This document shows, in pieces, positions 5,611 to 8,027 of a DNA stretch of 8,027 nt. Under the pieces are notes generated by a model. The model worked only from the letters and a program-made list of their open reading frames with translations, was not told where the DNA came from and did no database searches. Position 1 is the first letter of the stretch; every line of letters starts with the position of its first letter. The stretch spans positions 1 to 8,027 of the forward strand of contig CALCHA010000634.1 in NCBI GenBank assembly GCA_937901265.1, written 5' to 3'. The position numbers and the translations under genes were made by a program. The stretch comes from an uncultured Phycisphaerales bacterium (GTDB taxonomy: Bacteria; Planctomycetota; Phycisphaerae; WQYP01).

Positions 5611-5663
5611 GCAGCCGCGTTGTGTTTTCCGGTTCATGTGAGTAGAGACCCGAGGAGTTCCCG

Positions 5664-6830
5664 ATGAAAGCCCTGTGCTGGTGTGGCAAGAAGAACGTTC
5701 AGGTGCAGAACGTGGACGATCCCAAGATCATCAACCCGCGCGATGCGCTGGTGCGGATCACGACCACGGCCATTTGTGGGTCGGATTTGCATTTGTATGA
5801 CGGGTATATTCCCACGATGGAGAAGGGGGATGTGCTGGGCCATGAGTTTATGGGGGTGGTGGAGGAAGTGGGCGGCGGCGTGGGCAATCTGAAGAAGGGG
5901 GACCGGGTGGTGGTGCCCTTCACGATTGCGTGCGGAAATTGCTTTTTCTGCCAACGGCAGTTGTGGTCAGCGTGCGACAACTCGAATCCCAACGCATGGA
6001 TGATGGAAAAGGCGTATGGCTTCACCGGGAGCGGATTGTTCGGTTATTCGCACATGATGGGGGGGTATGCCGGGGGTCAGGCGGAGTATGTGCGGGTGCC
6101 CTTCGCGGATGTGGGGCCGCTGAAAGTGCCCGAGGAGTTGGAGGATGAGCAGGTGATTTTCCTGACGGATATTTTTCCGACGGGGTATATGGCGGCGGAG
6201 AACTGCAACATTCAGAAGGGGGACACGGTGGCGATCTGGGGCGCGGGGCCGGTGGGGCAGTTTGCGATCCGGTCGGCGAAGATGCTGGGTGCGGAGCAGG
6301 TGGTGTCCATCGACCACTATCCCAAGCGGCTGAAAATGGCGGCGGAGGGCGGGGCAATCCCGATCGATTTCAACGATGAATATGTGTATGAGCGGCTGCT
6401 GGATCTGACGGGCGGGCGCGGGCCGGATGCGTGCATCGATGCGGTGGGGCTGGAAGCGCACGGGACGACGCCCGATGCGCTTTATGATCGGGTGAAAGCG
6501 GCGACGTTCATGGCGACGGACCGTCTGCACGTGCTGCGGCAGGCGATCCACTGTTGCCGCAAGGGGGGGACGGTGAGCGTGCCGGGCGTGTACGCAGGGT
6601 TTTTGGACAAGGTGCCGATGGGGGCGGCGTTTGGCAAGGGGCTGACGTTCAAGATGGGCCAGACGCACATGCACAAATATTTGAAGCCGCTGCTGGAGCA
6701 TGTTCGGGCGGGGCGGATCGATCCGCGCTTCGTGATCACGCATCGGGCGAAACTGGACCAGGCGGCGGAGATGTACGCGTTGTTCGCGGGCAAGAAAGAC
6801 GAGTGCATCAAGGTGCTGCTCAAGCCGTGA
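5664..6830 (+). CDS. Zinc-dependent medium-chain alcohol dehydrogenase (formaldehyde dehydrogenase-like)
   Basis: A 388-residue medium-chain dehydrogenase/reductase, probably NAD-dependent, oxidising an alcohol or aldehyde. The start follows GAGGAG at 5652-5657 with six-base spacing. Catalytic zinc ligands are Cys38 (CGSDLH), His60 (GHEF, with Glu61) and probably Asp169 in LTDIFPTGY. This last segment is typical of the glutathione-independent formaldehyde dehydrogenase branch. The structural zinc site is intact, with Cys90, Cys93, Cys96 and Cys104. The Rossmann motif is GAGPVG (193-198), with Asp217 at the end of the second strand, where acid residues favour NAD over NADP. Length fits the family. 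Cytosolic, with no signal peptide. Likely co-transcribed with the SRPBCC gene. The substrate is unproven: proteins of this branch are often annotated as formaldehyde dehydrogenase without evidence. Confidence 0.93.
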   Translation: MKALCWCGKKNVQVQNVDDPKIINPRDALVRITTTAICGSDLHLYDGYIPTMEKGDVLGHEFMGVVEEVGGGVGNLKKGDRVVVPFTIACGNCFFCQRQLWSACDNSNPNAWMMEKAYGFTGSGLFGYSHMMGGYAGGQAEYVRVPFADVGPLKVPEELEDEQVIFLTDIFPTGYMAAENCNIQKGDTVAIWGAGPVGQFAIRSAKMLGAEQVVSIDHYPKRLKMAAEGGAIPIDFNDEYVYERLLDLTGGRGPDACIDAVGLEAHGTTPDALYDRVKAATFMATDRLHVLRQAIHCCRKGGTVSVPGVYAGFLDKVPMGAAFGKGLTFKMGQTHMHKYLKPLLEHVRAGRIDPRFVITHRAKLDQAAEMYALFAGKKDECIKVLLKP

Positions 6831-6876
6831 AGCGCCACGCGGCGAAATGAGCGCTGCTCGGGGGATGCAGGTAGCC

Positions 6877-6882
6877 TATGAT
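6877..6882 (+). promoter_or_regulatory. Candidate -10 element for the ketosynthase gene
   Basis: TATGAT, 5 of 6 to the -10 consensus, lies in the 79-bp gap after the dehydrogenase and would give a leader of about 20 nt carrying the GGAG ribosome site. The hexamer at 17-bp spacing (CTGCTC) is a poor -35. The gap also contains a weak 5-bp dyad (AGCGC at 6831-6835, GCGCT at 6851-6855) without a T-run. Read-through from the dehydrogenase is equally possible. Confidence 0.3.
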
Positions 6883-6909
6883 GAGGTGGGCGGATGAAAT
6901 GGAGCGTGC

Positions 6910-8027
6910 ATGGCGTTTACTCCGTCGCGGCGGCCCGTGGTCATCACAGGCATCGGGGTCGTTTCACCCAATGGCGTGGGGTGCGACGCGTTTCGGGTGG
7001 CGCTGCGGACGGGGCGGTCGGGGATTGAGGAAATTCCGTTTGATACCTCGATGCTTCGGACCCATGCCGCGGGGTGCGTGAGCGGGTTTGAGGCGGCGGA
7101 CTTTTTGAGCGTGCCCGACCTGCGGCGAACGCCGCGGACGGTGCACCTGGCGGCGGGGGCGTCGGCGGAGGCGCTGGGGATGGCGGGGCTGCTGCCGGCG
7201 GTGGAGGGGAGGGCCACGGAAGGCGAAAAGATGGGGGTGGTGCTGGGGACGGGCGGGGGCGGGCTGGCGTTTGTGGAGGCGCAGTATCGGCTGTATTTCA
7301 CGGGGCAGAAGGGCTATTCCCCCTTCACCATCGTGGCGGGGACGCACGGCAATTTGTCATCGGAGCTGTCGATCCGGTTCGGGTTGAAGGGGCCCTCGCA
7401 TTGCATTTCGACGGGGTGCACCTCGTCGACGGATGCGCTCGGGTATGCGGCGATGCAGATTCGCACGGGGGTGTGCCCGATGTTCCTGGTGGGGGGGGCG
7501 GATGCACCGATCGCGGAGGGGATTCTGCGCGGCTTTGAGTTGATGCGCATCCTGGCGGAGCAGCGCGATCCGGTGAGCGCGATGTCCCGGCCCTTCTCGG
7601 CGGACCGCGATGGGTTTGTCCTGGGAGAGGGGAGCTGGATGTTCGTGCTGGAGGATGCCGACCATGCGGCGGCGCGCGGGGCAAAGGTGCTGGCGGAACT
7701 GTGCGGGTATGCGTCGACCTGCGATGCGTATCACCGGGTGCAGCCGGCACCGGATGCGACGGAGAGCGCGCGGGCGGTGACGCTGGCGCTGGAGCAGGCC
7801 GGGGTGACGCCGGGGGAGCTGGGGTATGTGAATCTGCATGGGACGTCGACGGGGCTCAACGACCTGCTGGAGACCAAGGCGATGCATCTGGCGCTGGGGG
7901 AGGCGGCGCGGGGGATACCGATGTCGGCGACGAAATTGATGAGCGGGCATCCGCAGGGAGCAGCGGGGGCGGCGGGAATCGCGGCGACGGTGCTGGCCGT
8001 CGGGGCGGGCTTTCTGCCGCCAACTAT
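6910..8027 (+). CDS. Beta-ketoacyl-ACP synthase, FabF/KS-alpha-like (partial, 3' end beyond window)
   Basis: The first 372 codons of a condensing enzyme that elongates an ACP-bound acyl or polyketide chain with malonyl-ACP in the cytosol. GGAG at 6901-6904 is five bases before ATG, and an in-frame TGA at 6895-6897 rules out an earlier start. The thiolase-fold opening is VVITGIGVVSPNG (residues 10-22). The catalytic triad is complete: Cys170 in STGCTS, His310 in LHGTST and His347 in SGHPQGAAG, plus Lys342. The spacings of 140 and 37 residues equal those of E. coli FabF (163, 303, 340). However, STGCTS, the GADAPI stretch and GYASTCDAYH are closer to KS-alpha of type II polyketide synthases than to housekeeping FabF. 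About 40 residues are missing at the right edge. The pathway is undetermined; flanking genes outside the window would decide it. Confidence 0.92.
   Translation, partial: MAFTPSRRPVVITGIGVVSPNGVGCDAFRVALRTGRSGIEEIPFDTSMLRTHAAGCVSGFEAADFLSVPDLRRTPRTVHLAAGASAEALGMAGLLPAVEGRATEGEKMGVVLGTGGGGLAFVEAQYRLYFTGQKGYSPFTIVAGTHGNLSSELSIRFGLKGPSHCISTGCTSSTDALGYAAMQIRTGVCPMFLVGGADAPIAEGILRGFELMRILAEQRDPVSAMSRPFSADRDGFVLGEGSWMFVLEDADHAAARGAKVLAELCGYASTCDAYHRVQPAPDATESARAVTLALEQAGVTPGELGYVNLHGTSTGLNDLLETKAMHLALGEAARGIPMSATKLMSGHPQGAAGAAGIAATVLAVGAGFLPPT

Overview
This is a GC-rich bacterial window with dense coding and short intergenic gaps. It holds seven protein genes, the last cut by the right edge. No tRNA, rRNA, insertion sequence, phage gene or CRISPR array was seen. 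Lipoprotein signals on a hydrolase and a metal-binding protein point to a bacterium with a lipoprotein-processing envelope. The overall gene style (a divergent kinase-like protein, an SRPBCC/alcohol dehydrogenase pair, a KS-alpha-like ketosynthase) would fit Planctomycetota, Verrucomicrobiota or Acidobacteriota. I cannot fix the phylum from sequence alone; Planctomycetota is my weak preference.

Layout from left to right. Positions 1-124 hold two imperfect 21-bp direct repeats and an 8-bp-arm hairpin, then the leader of the first gene. Positions 125-907 (+) encode a secreted or lipid-anchored alpha/beta hydrolase. Only six bases later, converging on it, ends a three-gene minus-strand operon (3756 down to 914) for a zinc-type ABC importer. 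Its order is solute-binding lipoprotein, ATPase, permease, joined by an 18-nt gap and then a 4-nt stop/start overlap. The operon starts in a 169-bp intergenic region that carries a perfect TGCAA-N5-TTGCA dyad, a likely Fur/Zur-family operator. On the other side of that region lies a divergently transcribed kinase-fold protein (3926-4735, +), whose start looks leaderless.

The right half is all plus strand. A membrane-anchored SRPBCC protein (4837-5610) is followed closely by a zinc-dependent medium-chain alcohol/formaldehyde dehydrogenase (5664-6830), probably as one transcript from a promoter with a 7-bp-arm dyad. A beta-ketoacyl synthase (6910 to beyond 8027) has all FabF catalytic residues, but its active-site surroundings resemble type II polyketide KS-alpha proteins.

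Functionally, the importer genes form one clear system: extracytoplasmic metal capture, transport, and histidine-rich tails on the two membrane or cytosolic subunits. The SRPBCC protein and dehydrogenase form a second probable unit. The hydrolase, kinase and ketosynthase have no evident link to these. A window-wide feature is strong strand asymmetry: plus-strand genes favour G-ending codons and minus-strand genes favour C-ending codons. This indicates replication-linked GC skew with the plus strand probably leading, and it explains the many long antisense open frames.
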